64,000 bases of DNA from the NCBI RefSeq assembly GCF_001553785.1, contig NZ_LOJP01000001.1:633367-697366 (forward strand). The letters run 5' to 3'. This document shows positions 32,646 to 41,760 of the stretch, one piece after another (positions within the stretch are counted from its first letter, which is position 1; each line of letters starts with the position of its first letter). This stretch comes from Actinoplanes sp. TFC3. GTDB taxonomy: Bacteria; Actinomycetota; Actinomycetes; Mycobacteriales; Micromonosporaceae. Under the pieces are notes generated by a model. The model saw nothing but the letters and a program-made list of their open reading frames with translations, was not told the DNA's origin and made no database searches. The translations under genes and the position numbers were made by a program.

Positions 32646-34448
32646 CTATTTGAGGCCCTCTTGAACGCGGGACTGGGTTGCGGCCCTGGCGTCCGAGAGG
32701 GTCCGGGCGGTGTCGATCAGCGGTACGTGGCTGAAGGCCTGCGGGAAGTTGCCGACCAGCCGCCGCGCGTCGGTGTCGTACTCCTCGGAGAGCAGGCCGA
32801 CGTCGTTGCGCAACGCAAGCAGGCGATCGAACACCTCGCGGGCCTCATCGTGCCGGCCCATCAGCGCATAGTTGTCGGCCAGCCAGAATGTGCAAGCCAG
32901 GAACGCGCCTTCGCCCGGCGGCAGTCCGTCCACGTCGGTCTCGTGGTGCTGGGTGTAGCGCTGAACGAAACCGTCCTGCAGCAGCTCGCGCTCGATGGCG
33001 GCAACCGTGCCGGTCACGCGTTCGTCGTCGGCCGGCAGGAAGCCCACGAGCGGCACCATGAGCAGGGCCGCGTCCAGTTCCTCGGAGCCGTAGAACTGGG
33101 TGAACGTACGGCGCTCGTGGTCGTACCCCTTCTCCAGGATCTCGGCTCGGATCTCGTCGCGCAGCTTGACCCACCGCTCGGTCGGTCCTTCGAGGTCGAA
33201 CTCCTCGACCGCCTTGACCGCACGGTCGGCCGCCACCCAGGCCATCAGCTTGGAGTGCACGAACTGCTTGGGGCCGCCGCGCACCTCCCAGATCCCCTCA
33301 TCGGGGTCGTGCCAGTGCTTCTCGACGAAATCCATCAGCTTGACCTGCAGCCCCCACGCCGGGTCGTCGGCCTTGAGCCCCGCGCGCCGGCCCTGGTGCA
33401 GCGCATCCATGACCTCGCCATACACGTCGAGCTGGAACTGCTCGGCGGCGGCGTTCCCGATGCGCACCGGGTTGCCGTCGTAGCCGGTCAGCCAGTCGGC
33501 CACGTACTCATCCAGGCGGCGCTCGCCGGCCACGCCGTACATGATCTGCAGCTCGGCCGGGTCGCCCGCGATGGCCCGCAACAGCCACTTGCGCCAGGCC
33601 GCGGCCTCGCTCTGAAAACCCGAGTAGAGCATCGACTGCAGCGTGATCGTGGCGTCGCGCAGCCAGCAGAAGCGGTAATCCCAGTTGCGTACGCCGCCCA
33701 GCTTCTCGGGCAGCGAGGTGGTGGCCGCGGCGACGATGCCACCGGTCGGGGCGTAGGTCAGCGCCTTCAACGTGAGCAGCGAGCGCACCACGGCTTCACG
33801 CCACTCGCCTTCGTACGTGCAAGCCGAAACCCAGCCCCGCCAGTAGCCCTCGGTGGCGCCCAGCTCCTCGATCGGGTCGATGGGAGCCGGCGGCGGCAGG
33901 TGCGAGGCTCGCCAGGTCAGTACGAACGGCACCTTGTCGCCCGGACCCACCGTGAACTCGGCGTGCGTGGCCATGTTCTCGCCGTGCGTGGGTATTGGTG
34001 TGCGCAGCCAGGCGGCATCGGGGCCGGCCACCGCGACCAGGTCGCCTTTCTCCTGGTAGACCCACGGGACCACATGCCCGTAGTCGAAGCGCAGCCGCAG
34101 TTCCATGCGCATCGGTACGGACCCCCGCACCCCCTCCACGATGCGCACCACGTCGGGCGCCTCGCCCCGCGGGGGCATGAAATCGATGAGCTTGACGACA
34201 CCGTCGGCGGTTTCGAACTCGGTTTCCAGCACGAGGGTGTCCTGGCGGTACTGGCGTCGTACCGCGTGGATTTCTCCGGCCGGGCTCAGCGTCCAATGCC
34301 CGTTCTCTTCGTTGCCCAGCAGCGCCGCGAAGATCGCCCCGGAGTCGAAGCGGGGCACGCAGAGCCAGTCGATGCAGCCGTTGCGCCCGACCAGGGCAGC
34401 CGTTTGCGTGTCAGCGATGATCGCATAGTCCTCGATAGGCAGCGCCAT
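32646..34448 (-). CDS. Glycoside hydrolase family 15 (glucoamylase/trehalase-like)
   Basis: A 600-aa cytoplasmic enzyme. The ATG at 34448 starts the family-typical opening MALPIEDYAIIADTQTAALV. The catalytic (alpha/alpha)6 barrel shows NWDYRFCWLRDATITLQS at about residues 255-275, and the C-terminal segment EEYDTDARRLVGNFPQAFSHV carries the usual catalytic base Glu. Members of this 600-aa actinobacterial group include trehalases, as well as glucoamylase-like enzymes, so trehalose or maltodextrin are the likely substrates. It is divergent from the NDH-2-like gene. Confidence 0.9.
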   Translation of the reverse strand: MALPIEDYAIIADTQTAALVGRNGCIDWLCVPRFDSGAIFAALLGNEENGHWTLSPAGEIHAVRRQYRQDTLVLETEFETADGVVKLIDFMPPRGEAPDVVRIVEGVRGSVPMRMELRLRFDYGHVVPWVYQEKGDLVAVAGPDAAWLRTPIPTHGENMATHAEFTVGPGDKVPFVLTWRASHLPPPAPIDPIEELGATEGYWRGWVSACTYEGEWREAVVRSLLTLKALTYAPTGGIVAAATTSLPEKLGGVRNWDYRFCWLRDATITLQSMLYSGFQSEAAAWRKWLLRAIAGDPAELQIMYGVAGERRLDEYVADWLTGYDGNPVRIGNAAAEQFQLDVYGEVMDALHQGRRAGLKADDPAWGLQVKLMDFVEKHWHDPDEGIWEVRGGPKQFVHSKLMAWVAADRAVKAVEEFDLEGPTERWVKLRDEIRAEILEKGYDHERRTFTQFYGSEELDAALLMVPLVGFLPADDERVTGTVAAIERELLQDGFVQRYTQHHETDVDGLPPGEGAFLACTFWLADNYALMGRHDEAREVFDRLLALRNDVGLLSEEYDTDARRLVGNFPQAFSHVPLIDTARTLSDARAATQSRVQEGLK

Positions 34449-34497
34449 AAGCTGTCTATGTACCCAAGAAAACGTCTGCTTACCCGGGAGGATCAGC

Positions 34498-35796
34498 ATG
34501 GCCCGTCCGAGGATCGTCATTGTCGGCGCCGGGTTCGCCGGTTTCGACGCCGCCCGCACGCTCTGCAAGCTGTCCCGCGGTGCTGCCGACATCGTGATCA
34601 TCAACCCGACCGACTACTTCCTGTACCTGCCGTTGCTGCCCGAGGTCGCAGCCGGGATTCTCGAGCCGCGCCGGATCTCCGTGTCGATCTCTGGCGAGCT
34701 GCCGTGCGTGAAGCTGATCCTGGGCGCGGTGGACGGCTTCGACTTCGACGCGCGCACTGTCTCCTATGTCGACCCCGACGGCGGCAAGGGCAGCGTGGGC
34801 TACCACCGCCTGATCATCGCGGCCGGCAGCGTCAACAAGCTGCTGCCCGTGCCGGGAGTCACTGAATATGCGCACGGCTTCCGCGGCATCCCCGAGGCGT
34901 TGTTCCTGCGCGACCACATCACCCGGCAGATCGAGATGGCCGACGCGGCCGCGGATGAGCGCGAGCGTGCGGCGCGGTCCACCTTCGTCGTGGTCGGCGC
35001 GGGCTACACCGGTACGGAGGTAGCTGCCCAAGGTGTGCTGTTCACCGAGGCTTTGACCCGGCACCGCCCCGCGCTCAAGGGCCGCCCGCGCTGGCTGCTC
35101 ATCGACACCGCCGACCGGGTGCTGCCGTCGCTGGACGACCGGCTCGCCCGAGCCTCCGACGAGGTGTTGCGCGCCCGCGGCATCGAGGTGCTGCTCAAGA
35201 CCTCGGTGAAGCAGGCGAGCGCCGAGGGTGTCGAGCTGAGCAACGGGGACTTCGTGCCGACCCGCTCACTGATCTGGTGCGTCGGGGTCCGCCCGGATCC
35301 GCTGGTGGCCGGCATCGGGCTTGAGGTGAAGCAGGGCCGGGTGGTGGTGGACGAGTTCCTCAACGTGCCCGGCCTCCCCGACGTGTACGCGGTGGGGGAT
35401 GCTGCGGCCGTACCGGACTTGACCCGGCCGGGCGAGCTCACCGGCATGACCGCTCAGCACGCCAGCCGGCAGGGCAAGACGGCCGCCCACAACATCGCCG
35501 CGTCGTACGGCAAGGGGCGGCGGCGGGCGTACAAGCATCACGATCTTGGCTTTGTCGTGGATCTCGGCGGCTTCGACGCGGCCGCCAACCCGCTCGGGCT
35601 TGCGCTGCGCGGTTTACCGGCCAAGGCGGTGACGCGCGGCTACCACTTGCTTTCGATGCCGGGCAACCGGGTCCGGGTGGCCGCCGACTGGCTGCTTGAC
35701 GCGGTGCTGCCCCGCCAGGGGGTGCAGCTCGGGCTCGTCTCGGCCCAGCAGGTGCCGCTCGACAGTGCCCTTCCCCAGGCTCCCGAACCCGGCTGA
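34498..35796 (+). CDS. Type-II NADH dehydrogenase-like FAD oxidoreductase
   Basis: A 432-aa flavoprotein. The ATG at 34498 has GGGAGGA upstream. FAD-binding motif IVIVGAGFAGFDAARTL at the start, second Rossmann motif VVVGAGYTGTEVAAQG for NAD(P)H at about residue 165, and VYAVGDAAAVPDL near 300. The C-terminal part (GLALRGLPAKAVTRGYHLLSMPGNRVR) resembles the membrane-anchoring helices of NDH-2. It would pass electrons from NADH to quinone without pumping protons. Close relatives include other pyridine-nucleotide disulphide oxidoreductases. Confidence 0.86.
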   Translation: MARPRIVIVGAGFAGFDAARTLCKLSRGAADIVIINPTDYFLYLPLLPEVAAGILEPRRISVSISGELPCVKLILGAVDGFDFDARTVSYVDPDGGKGSVGYHRLIIAAGSVNKLLPVPGVTEYAHGFRGIPEALFLRDHITRQIEMADAAADERERAARSTFVVVGAGYTGTEVAAQGVLFTEALTRHRPALKGRPRWLLIDTADRVLPSLDDRLARASDEVLRARGIEVLLKTSVKQASAEGVELSNGDFVPTRSLIWCVGVRPDPLVAGIGLEVKQGRVVVDEFLNVPGLPDVYAVGDAAAVPDLTRPGELTGMTAQHASRQGKTAAHNIAASYGKGRRRAYKHHDLGFVVDLGGFDAAANPLGLALRGLPAKAVTRGYHLLSMPGNRVRVAADWLLDAVLPRQGVQLGLVSAQQVPLDSALPQAPEPG

Positions 35797-35896
35797 GCAA
35801 ACTGGGATTCCGGTCTCACTTTCCCTGCTCAACGCCCAGATGAAGGGAGGCGGCTCAGTACTCTGGCGATCTCATCGGTCGTCGGAAGGCTCCACC

Positions 35897-37396
35897 ATGT
35901 CCGCAGTTCCCCAGACGCAGGAGGGGACGGAGCCGCAGCTCTACCCGCGCCGCTGGGCCGCTCTCGGCGTCATCGCCATCTCGCAGCTCATGGTGGTGCT
36001 CGACGCCACGATCGTGAACATCGCGCTGCCCAGCGCCCGCGACGACCTCGGCATCACCGAAGCCGACCAGCAGTGGGTGGTGACCGCGTACACGCTGGCC
36101 TTCGGTGGCCTGCTGCTGCTCGGCGGGCGCATCGCCGACTACTGGGGCCGCAAGCGCACCTTCCTGGTCGGCGCGGTCGGCTTCGCCGTGGCGTCGGCGA
36201 TCGGCGGCCTGGCCACGACCGGCCCGCTGCTGTTCGGCGCCCGGGCGCTGCAGGGGGCCTTCGGTGCGCTGCTGGCCCCGGCCTCGCTGGCCCTGCTCAC
36301 GGTGCTGTTCACCAACGCCAAGGAGCGGGCCAAGGCGTTCGCGGTCTACGGTGCCATCGCCGGTGGTGGCTCGGCTGTCGGGCTGCTGCTCGGCGGTGTG
36401 CTCACCGAGTACGCGAGCTGGCGCTGGTGTCTGCTGGTCAACATCCCGATCGCGCTGATCGCTCTGGCACTGGCGGTCCCGGTCGTGCCGGAGAGCCGGG
36501 CTGATGGCGACACTTCGTACGACATCCCCGGCGCGGTCATCGTCACGCTGGGCCTCGCCTCGCTGGTCTACGGCTTCACCGAGGCGGCCAAACCCGGGCA
36601 GGGCTGGGGCTCGGGCACCACGTGGGGCTTCATCGGCGCCGGCATCGTGCTGCTGATCGTGTTCGTGCTGATCGAGAAGCGCTCCAAGAACCCGCTGTTG
36701 CCGCTGCGCATCGTGCTGGACCGCAACCGCGGCGGGGCGTACCTGACCTCGGTGCTGGTCGGCGCGGGCCTGTTCGGCGCCTTCCTGTTCCTCGCCCTCT
36801 ACCTGCAGGGCGTGCTCGGGTACACGCCGTTGAAGACCGGCTTCGCCTCGTTGCCGGTCACGGTGGGTGTGCTGATCGCGGCGACCGCGGCGTCGAACCT
36901 GCTGCCGCGCATCGGTCCCAAGCCGATGATGGTGGTGGGGCCGATCCTGGCCGCGGCGGGCATGCTGATACTGCGCTTCATCGACCTCGACACCTCGTTC
37001 TGGGCGCAACTGTTCCCGGCGCAGATCCTGCTCGGGCTGGGTCTGGGCTTCACGTTCGTGCCGCTGTCGAGCCTCGCGCTGGTCGGCGTACCCGGGCATG
37101 ACGCGGGCGCGGCGAGCGCGGCGCTCAACGCCACCCAGCAGGTCGGTGGCTCGCTCGGCACGGCGCTGCTGAACACCATCGCGACCAGTGCGATCACGGC
37201 GTACGTGGCGGCCCACCCGCCGACCAGCCAGCAGGAGGGGCAGCGGGTCGGTCTGCTGGCCCAGGCCGACGGGTATTCGCACGCGTTCACCTGGGCCGCC
37301 GCGCTGATCCTGCTGGCCGCCGTGGTGGTCACGGTCTTCGTCAAGGTCCGCAAGGAAGACGTCACCGGCCAGCCCGGTGTCGCCCACATGGGCTGA
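35897..37396 (+). CDS. DHA2-family MFS multidrug exporter (EmrB/QacA type)
   Basis: A 499-aa protein with 14 predicted helices. The ATG at 35897 has GGAAGG about seven bases upstream. Hallmarks: VVLDATIVNIALPSA in helix 1, GGRIADYWGRKRTFL (motif A), ALQGAFGALLAPASLALL, and GGGSAVGLLLGGVLTEY (motif C). It exports drugs or secondary metabolites with proton exchange. No regulator is adjacent. A terminator-like hairpin follows at 37405-37436. Confidence 0.9.
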   Translation: MSAVPQTQEGTEPQLYPRRWAALGVIAISQLMVVLDATIVNIALPSARDDLGITEADQQWVVTAYTLAFGGLLLLGGRIADYWGRKRTFLVGAVGFAVASAIGGLATTGPLLFGARALQGAFGALLAPASLALLTVLFTNAKERAKAFAVYGAIAGGGSAVGLLLGGVLTEYASWRWCLLVNIPIALIALALAVPVVPESRADGDTSYDIPGAVIVTLGLASLVYGFTEAAKPGQGWGSGTTWGFIGAGIVLLIVFVLIEKRSKNPLLPLRIVLDRNRGGAYLTSVLVGAGLFGAFLFLALYLQGVLGYTPLKTGFASLPVTVGVLIAATAASNLLPRIGPKPMMVVGPILAAAGMLILRFIDLDTSFWAQLFPAQILLGLGLGFTFVPLSSLALVGVPGHDAGAASAALNATQQVGGSLGTALLNTIATSAITAYVAAHPPTSQQEGQRVGLLAQADGYSHAFTWAAALILLAAVVVTVFVKVRKEDVTGQPGVAHMG

Positions 37397-37404
37397 AACC
37401 CGAC

Positions 37405-37436
37405 GGCGGGGGAGGGATCCTCCACCCTCCTCCGCC
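37405..37436 (+). terminator. Terminator hairpin after the DHA2 gene
   Basis: GGCGGGGGAGGG (37405-37416) pairs with CCCTCCTCCGCC (37425-37436) with one mismatch and an eight-base loop. There is no long T-run, as usual for GC-rich actinobacteria. Confidence 0.6.
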
Positions 37437-37466
37437 CGAATAATTGGTTCACAAGTAATAATTCGG
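37436..37466. promoter_or_regulatory. Inverted repeat upstream of the LamG gene
   Basis: CCGAATAATT (37436-37445) and AATAATTCGG (37457-37466) form a nine-of-ten inverted repeat ending two bases before the ATG. This AT-rich block stands out strongly. It could be an operator, the promoter region, or both. Confidence 0.45.
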
Positions 37467-37468
37467 AC

Positions 37469-38305
37469 ATGACCTATCGTCGTGCCGTTCTTCCCGTAGC
37501 CCTCGCCGGGCTGGTGCTCGGCCTCGGTTCTCCCGCCGCGCACGCGGCACCATCCGGATGGAGCGCAGCCAGCATCGCTGCCCGCACGGCCTCCGCCGCG
37601 AAGGCCGCCGCTCAGACCACCGCCGGTCACGCCGCCGCCGCGCCGGCCGCGACCGCCAAGGTCGCCGGGTCGCTGGTCGCGCAGTACAGCTTTGACGGCG
37701 GCCGGGCCGGCTCGGTCATCGACGAGTCCGGCCATGGCCACACCCTCAGTCTGGTCAGCGCGGCCGGCGGCACCGTGCGCTCCGTCGCGCACCGCAACGG
37801 CCAGGCCGTCAAGTTCCCGGCCAAGTGCACAAACGCGAAGGCCACGTGCCCGCACGCCGCACTGCGCAGCCCCAGCACCGCACTGCTGAACCCGGGCACC
37901 CGCTCGCTGGCCTTCGGCGCGTCGGTGCTGCTGGCCCCCAGCCAGACCACCAAGGGTCAGAACATCGTGCAGAAGGGCTACTCCACCGCCAGCAGCCAGT
38001 GGAAGATGCAGGTTGACGGCAAGGCCGGCAAGCCGAGCTGCGTGCTGGTCGGCGCCAACCCGGGCATCAAGATCGTCCGCAGCGACGTCTCGGTGGCCGA
38101 CGGGCACTGGCACACCATCGAGTGCCGTCGCCAGGGCACGACGTTCAGCGTGCTGGTCGACGGCGTGGTGCGCGGAACCCGCACGGTCTCGGCGAAGCTG
38201 TCGATCGCCAATCAGCGCCCGCTCAGCGTCGGCGGCAAGGGTGCCTATTCCGACAACGACCAGTTCCAGGGCATTCTCGACGACGTGTGGGTCAGGGTCG
38301 GCTGA
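37469..38305 (+). CDS. Secreted LamG-type concanavalin-like protein
   Basis: A 278-aa exported protein. The signal peptide (MTYRRAVLPVALAGLVLGLG, cleavage after AHA near residue 28) is followed by an Ala-rich linker (about 30-70). A LamG/jelly-roll domain covers about 72-278: QYSFDGGRAGSVIDESGHG, FGASVLLAPSQTTKGQNIVQKG, WHTIECRRQGTTFSVLVDG and QFQGILDDVWVRVG. No catalytic residues are seen, so it is a likely carbohydrate- or surface-binding protein. It ends 14 bases inside the convergent chitinase-like gene, with no ribosome site before its ATG. Confidence 0.85.
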   Translation: MTYRRAVLPVALAGLVLGLGSPAAHAAPSGWSAASIAARTASAAKAAAQTTAGHAAAAPAATAKVAGSLVAQYSFDGGRAGSVIDESGHGHTLSLVSAAGGTVRSVAHRNGQAVKFPAKCTNAKATCPHAALRSPSTALLNPGTRSLAFGASVLLAPSQTTKGQNIVQKGYSTASSQWKMQVDGKAGKPSCVLVGANPGIKIVRSDVSVADGHWHTIECRRQGTTFSVLVDGVVRGTRTVSAKLSIANQRPLSVGGKGAYSDNDQFQGILDDVWVRVG

Positions 38306-39497
38306 GCCCGTCGGCCATGGCGTGCAGCAACTGGGCGTCGGCGGTGTCCCCGCCCAGTTCCCAGGCGAACGCGCCGGCCAGGTGATGGTTTTGGGCGTAC
38401 GCCATCTTGGTCCCGATGGTTTGCGGGGTGTCGTAACTCCACCATTGGCCCGCGCAAAAGGCGTAAGCGGTGCCCCCGACCAGACCGGTTGGCGGGCACC
38501 TGCGACTGAGCACGCCGTAGTCCTCGAGGCCCTTCTCGTAGCTGCCCGGTGCGGCGCCGGTTGCTTGTGCGCCCGGCGTCGCGCTTGCCACCCCGGTCCA
38601 GCCGCGGCCGTAGAAGCCCACGCCAAGCAGGATCTTGCCGGCCGGAATCCCCAGACCCAGCAGGCCCTGAATCGCTGCGTCGGTCGTCGCTGTGGCCTGC
38701 GGAATTCCGGGGTACGACGTCAGCGGCGAATGCGGTGCGGTCGGTCCGGGCGAGTCCCCGGTGCCGAAGAAGTCGTAGGTCATGGCGTTGAGCCAGCTCG
38801 CGGGCGCCGCCACGTCGGCATAGTCGCTGGTGGTCAGCTTGCCGGCATCGGCGGGCACGGCGGCGGTGACCACGGCGTCCGGCCCGAGCTCCTTGCGCAG
38901 CTCCGTGAGCAGCCCACCCAGCGCATCCGGACCGCTCTTGTCGCAGGTCAGCCCGCAGGCGTTCGGATACTCCCAGTCGATGTCGATGCCGTCGAACAGC
39001 CCGGCCCAGCGCCGATCCCGCAGCAGCTTGGCGCACGACGCGGCAAACTTCGCCGGATCCCCGGCCGCCGCTCCGAAACCCGCCGACCCGCTCCAACCCC
39101 CGAACGACCACACCACCCGTAGCTGCGGATGCCGGGCCTTGAGCTTGCGTAACTGCCCGAAATTACCCCGCAAACCCTCATCCGGTACGTCCGCAGCTCC
39201 ATCGACACTCTCCGCTGCGCTGACCGGCTTCTCGTAGTCGGCCCACGTGTCCCCGGCCTGGCACGCGCCATCGCTCACCTTGCCGAACGCGTACATCAGG
39301 TGGGTGAGTTCGCCCGCCGCCCCGCTGGTCTCCAGGTTGCGCACCTGAAAATTGCGCCCGTATACCCCCCAGTCGGTGAAGTAGCCGACGACCTTGGCCG
39401 GGTCGGTAGCCGGAGCCGGCGCCGGTGCGGGTGGTGGTGTTGCCGAGCAGCCGGCCAGCAGCAGAGCCAGCGCGGCCAAGACGGGTTTGACCCGCAC
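38292..39497 (-). CDS. GH18 chitinase-like lipoprotein
   Basis: A 401-aa exported lipoprotein. The GTG start at 39497 has GGGAG upstream and leads into a signal peptide ending in the lipobox LLAGC (Cys about residue 16). A Pro/Ala linker follows. The GH18 barrel shows VVGYFTDWGVYG, VWSFGGWSGS and the catalytic motif DGIDIDWEYP (Glu near 174), then NAMTYDFFG and GVGFYGRGWTG. All acid/base elements of DxxDxDxE are intact. It may cleave chitin or peptidoglycan-like polymers at the cell surface. The very long open frame upstream of the GTG is an artefact. Confidence 0.9.
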   Translation of the reverse strand: MRVKPVLAALALLLAGCSATPPPAPAPAPATDPAKVVGYFTDWGVYGRNFQVRNLETSGAAGELTHLMYAFGKVSDGACQAGDTWADYEKPVSAAESVDGAADVPDEGLRGNFGQLRKLKARHPQLRVVWSFGGWSGSAGFGAAAGDPAKFAASCAKLLRDRRWAGLFDGIDIDWEYPNACGLTCDKSGPDALGGLLTELRKELGPDAVVTAAVPADAGKLTTSDYADVAAPASWLNAMTYDFFGTGDSPGPTAPHSPLTSYPGIPQATATTDAAIQGLLGLGIPAGKILLGVGFYGRGWTGVASATPGAQATGAAPGSYEKGLEDYGVLSRRCPPTGLVGGTAYAFCAGQWWSYDTPQTIGTKMAYAQNHHLAGAFAWELGGDTADAQLLHAMADGLSRP

Positions 39498-39650
39498 GTG
39501 GGTCTCCCTTCCCCGTTTCGCTGGCGCCGAAGCTACCGTCGCCCTGCCGGGCATTTCGGACACAGCCCCGATCGAGTGATGTCCGGAACCTGACGTGTCC
39601 TTGGCTACCGCCGCGCGCGCGGCCGGTGCGGGCTGTGCGATCGTTTTCCG

Positions 39651-41753
39651 GTGGCCGTACAACCTGGGGGAAGCGGCGCCGGCGAGTTGCGGGCGCTGTT
39701 CGCCTGGCCGCGGGTGCTCGACCGGGTCAAGGCGGTGCTGCGCAACGGCATCATCACCTTCCTGGTGCTGACCTTCACGCTCTGGCTCATGCCGGGCGTG
39801 CGCAGCACCGACGTCTTCGACACCATCGGCCTGGTCGTGCTGGTCGCCGCGGTCGGCGCGGTGCTGCGCCCGCTGCTGTTGTTCGGGGTGACCGCGCTGG
39901 GTGGCTGGGGAGCGATGCTGCTCGGCGTAGTCGCCCAGGTCATCGTGATGGCGGTGGCGCTGGAGCTGGACCCGTCCAAGCGGCTCAGCGGCTGGCCCAC
40001 GGTCGGGGTCGCCGCGCTGCTGGCCGTGGTCGGCGCCGCGATCCTCGACTGGATGGTCGACAGCGGCACCGACGACACGTTCATCCGCGAGGCTCGCCGG
40101 CTCATGCGGGGGATCCGGCGCCGCCAGGCCCGCCAGGCCGGTGGGCGGCTGCTCACCTTCCGCCGCCCGGCCGCCGGCACCGAGCCGGGCCTGCTGATGG
40201 TCCAGCTCGACGGGGTCAGCGAGCCCGTGCTGCGCTGGGCGGTGCGGGCCGGCAACCTGCCCACGGTCGGGCGCTGGCTGCGCAGTGGCACGCACACCAT
40301 GCGCGGCTGGCACACCGGCATCCCGTCGACCACCCCGGCCTCGCAGGCCGGCATCCTGCACGGCTCGGCCCGCAAGATCCCGGGTTTCCGCTGGTACGAG
40401 AAGAGCACCGGCAAGCTGATGGTGTCCAACCGGCCCCGCGACGCGGCGCAGATCCAGCCGCGGCTGTCCGACGGGCGGGGGCTGCTGCGCGACGGCGGGG
40501 TGAGCATCGGCAATGCGTTCTCCGGCGACGCGGTCATCAACCTGCTCACGGTCAGCCACGCGGCGCTGCCGGGCCGGTCGGCGCGGGGCTGGGCGGCGTT
40601 CATGGCCAGCCCGTTCGGCTTCACCCGCGCGCTCGTGCTCGGCGTGGGCGAGGTGATCACCGAGCTGTATCAGGCGCGGCTGCAGCGGCGGCGTAACCTG
40701 CTGCCCCGGGTCAGCCGCTCGGGTGCCTTCCTCGCGCTGCGACCGGCCGCGATGCTGTTGCGCGACGTCAACGTGTCGCTGATCGCCGAGCAGATGGCCC
40801 GGGGTGCCCCGGCCGTCTACTGCGACCTGGTCGACTACGACGAGGTGGCGCACCACGCCGGCCCGGCCCGGCCCGAGTCCATGCGGCAGTTGGAGAACCT
40901 GGACCGGATGCTGGGCGTGCTCGAACGGCTGGGGGCCGAGGCGGCTCGGGCGTATCGGATCGTGGTGCTCTCCGATCACGGGCAGAGCCAGGGCGCGACG
41001 TTTCTGCAGCGCTACGGCGAGACCCTCGACCAGGCCGTCGAGCGGTTCTCCGCGCCGGACCCGGCCCAGGCCCCGAGCGTTCCGGCCGAGCAGGAGGCCA
41101 CCAGGGAGCCGGAGTTCCCGGTGACGCCGGCGGCGCCGCTGCTGGTCGTGTCGTCGGGCAACCTGGCGCTGGTCTACCTGACCCGCTTCGAGCACCGGCT
41201 GGACAAAAACGAGATCGACGAGGTCTACCCGCAGCTCGTCTCCGGGCTGGCCGGGCACCCGGGGGTTGGCCTGGTCGTGGTGCGCGAGGACGGCGAGCCG
41301 GTCGCGTACGGGCCGGCCGGGCGGCACCGGCTCACCGACGGCGAGATCGTCGGCGTCGACCCGCTGGAGCAGTATGGCCCGCACACCCGTGCCGACCTGC
41401 TGCGCCACCAGCAGGCCGAGCATGTCGGTGACCTGGTGCTGATCAGCAGCGTCGACCCGGTGACCAGTGAGGTGGCCGCCTTCGAGGAGCTGGTCGGCTC
41501 GCACGGCGGGCTGGGCGGCTGGCAGACCGAGGCGATGCTGGTGCACCCGGCCGAGTGGCAGGTCACCCAGGCCGACCTGATCGGCCCGGACGCCGTGCAC
41601 CGCCAGCTCGTCGACTGGCTGGCCCAGTTGGGGCTGCGCACCCAGACCCCGCGCTCCGACGAGATCACGGCCGGGGAGCCGCCGGTCCTGGAGCCGGTGC
41701 GGCGCGAGCGGGACGGCGCGGCGGCGCGACTTTCCCGTACCCGCGATGGTTGA
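39651..41753 (+). CDS. Membrane-anchored alkaline-phosphatase-superfamily phosphodiesterase with a holin-like N-terminus
   Basis: A 700-aa protein. Residues about 35-150 hold four hydrophobic segments resembling the phage-holin-like family-4 domain (GIITFLVLTFTLWLMPGV, GVAALLAVVGAAILDWMVD). From about 180 on lies a nucleotide pyrophosphatase/phosphodiesterase domain with the metal and nucleophile set: MVQLDGVSEP, PSTTPASQAG (Thr nucleophile), DYDEVAHHAGP, VLSDHGQSQG and, near the C-terminus, GSHGGLGGWQ. All needed residues appear present. It probably faces the outside and cleaves a phosphodiester of lipid, teichoic acid or nucleotide. The start is GTG 39651. Confidence 0.85.
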   Translation: MAVQPGGSGAGELRALFAWPRVLDRVKAVLRNGIITFLVLTFTLWLMPGVRSTDVFDTIGLVVLVAAVGAVLRPLLLFGVTALGGWGAMLLGVVAQVIVMAVALELDPSKRLSGWPTVGVAALLAVVGAAILDWMVDSGTDDTFIREARRLMRGIRRRQARQAGGRLLTFRRPAAGTEPGLLMVQLDGVSEPVLRWAVRAGNLPTVGRWLRSGTHTMRGWHTGIPSTTPASQAGILHGSARKIPGFRWYEKSTGKLMVSNRPRDAAQIQPRLSDGRGLLRDGGVSIGNAFSGDAVINLLTVSHAALPGRSARGWAAFMASPFGFTRALVLGVGEVITELYQARLQRRRNLLPRVSRSGAFLALRPAAMLLRDVNVSLIAEQMARGAPAVYCDLVDYDEVAHHAGPARPESMRQLENLDRMLGVLERLGAEAARAYRIVVLSDHGQSQGATFLQRYGETLDQAVERFSAPDPAQAPSVPAEQEATREPEFPVTPAAPLLVVSSGNLALVYLTRFEHRLDKNEIDEVYPQLVSGLAGHPGVGLVVVREDGEPVAYGPAGRHRLTDGEIVGVDPLEQYGPHTRADLLRHQQAEHVGDLVLISSVDPVTSEVAAFEELVGSHGGLGGWQTEAMLVHPAEWQVTQADLIGPDAVHRQLVDWLAQLGLRTQTPRSDEITAGEPPVLEPVRRERDGAAARLSRTRDG

Positions 41754-41760
41754 TTGATTT

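Noticed and set aside
32661-34865. 734-codon open frame on the plus strand
   Set aside because: It is antisense to the GH15 gene, which has full family motifs.
35855-38626. 923-codon open frame on the minus strand
   Set aside because: It is antisense to the DHA2 exporter and LamG gene and contains only shadow-type composition.
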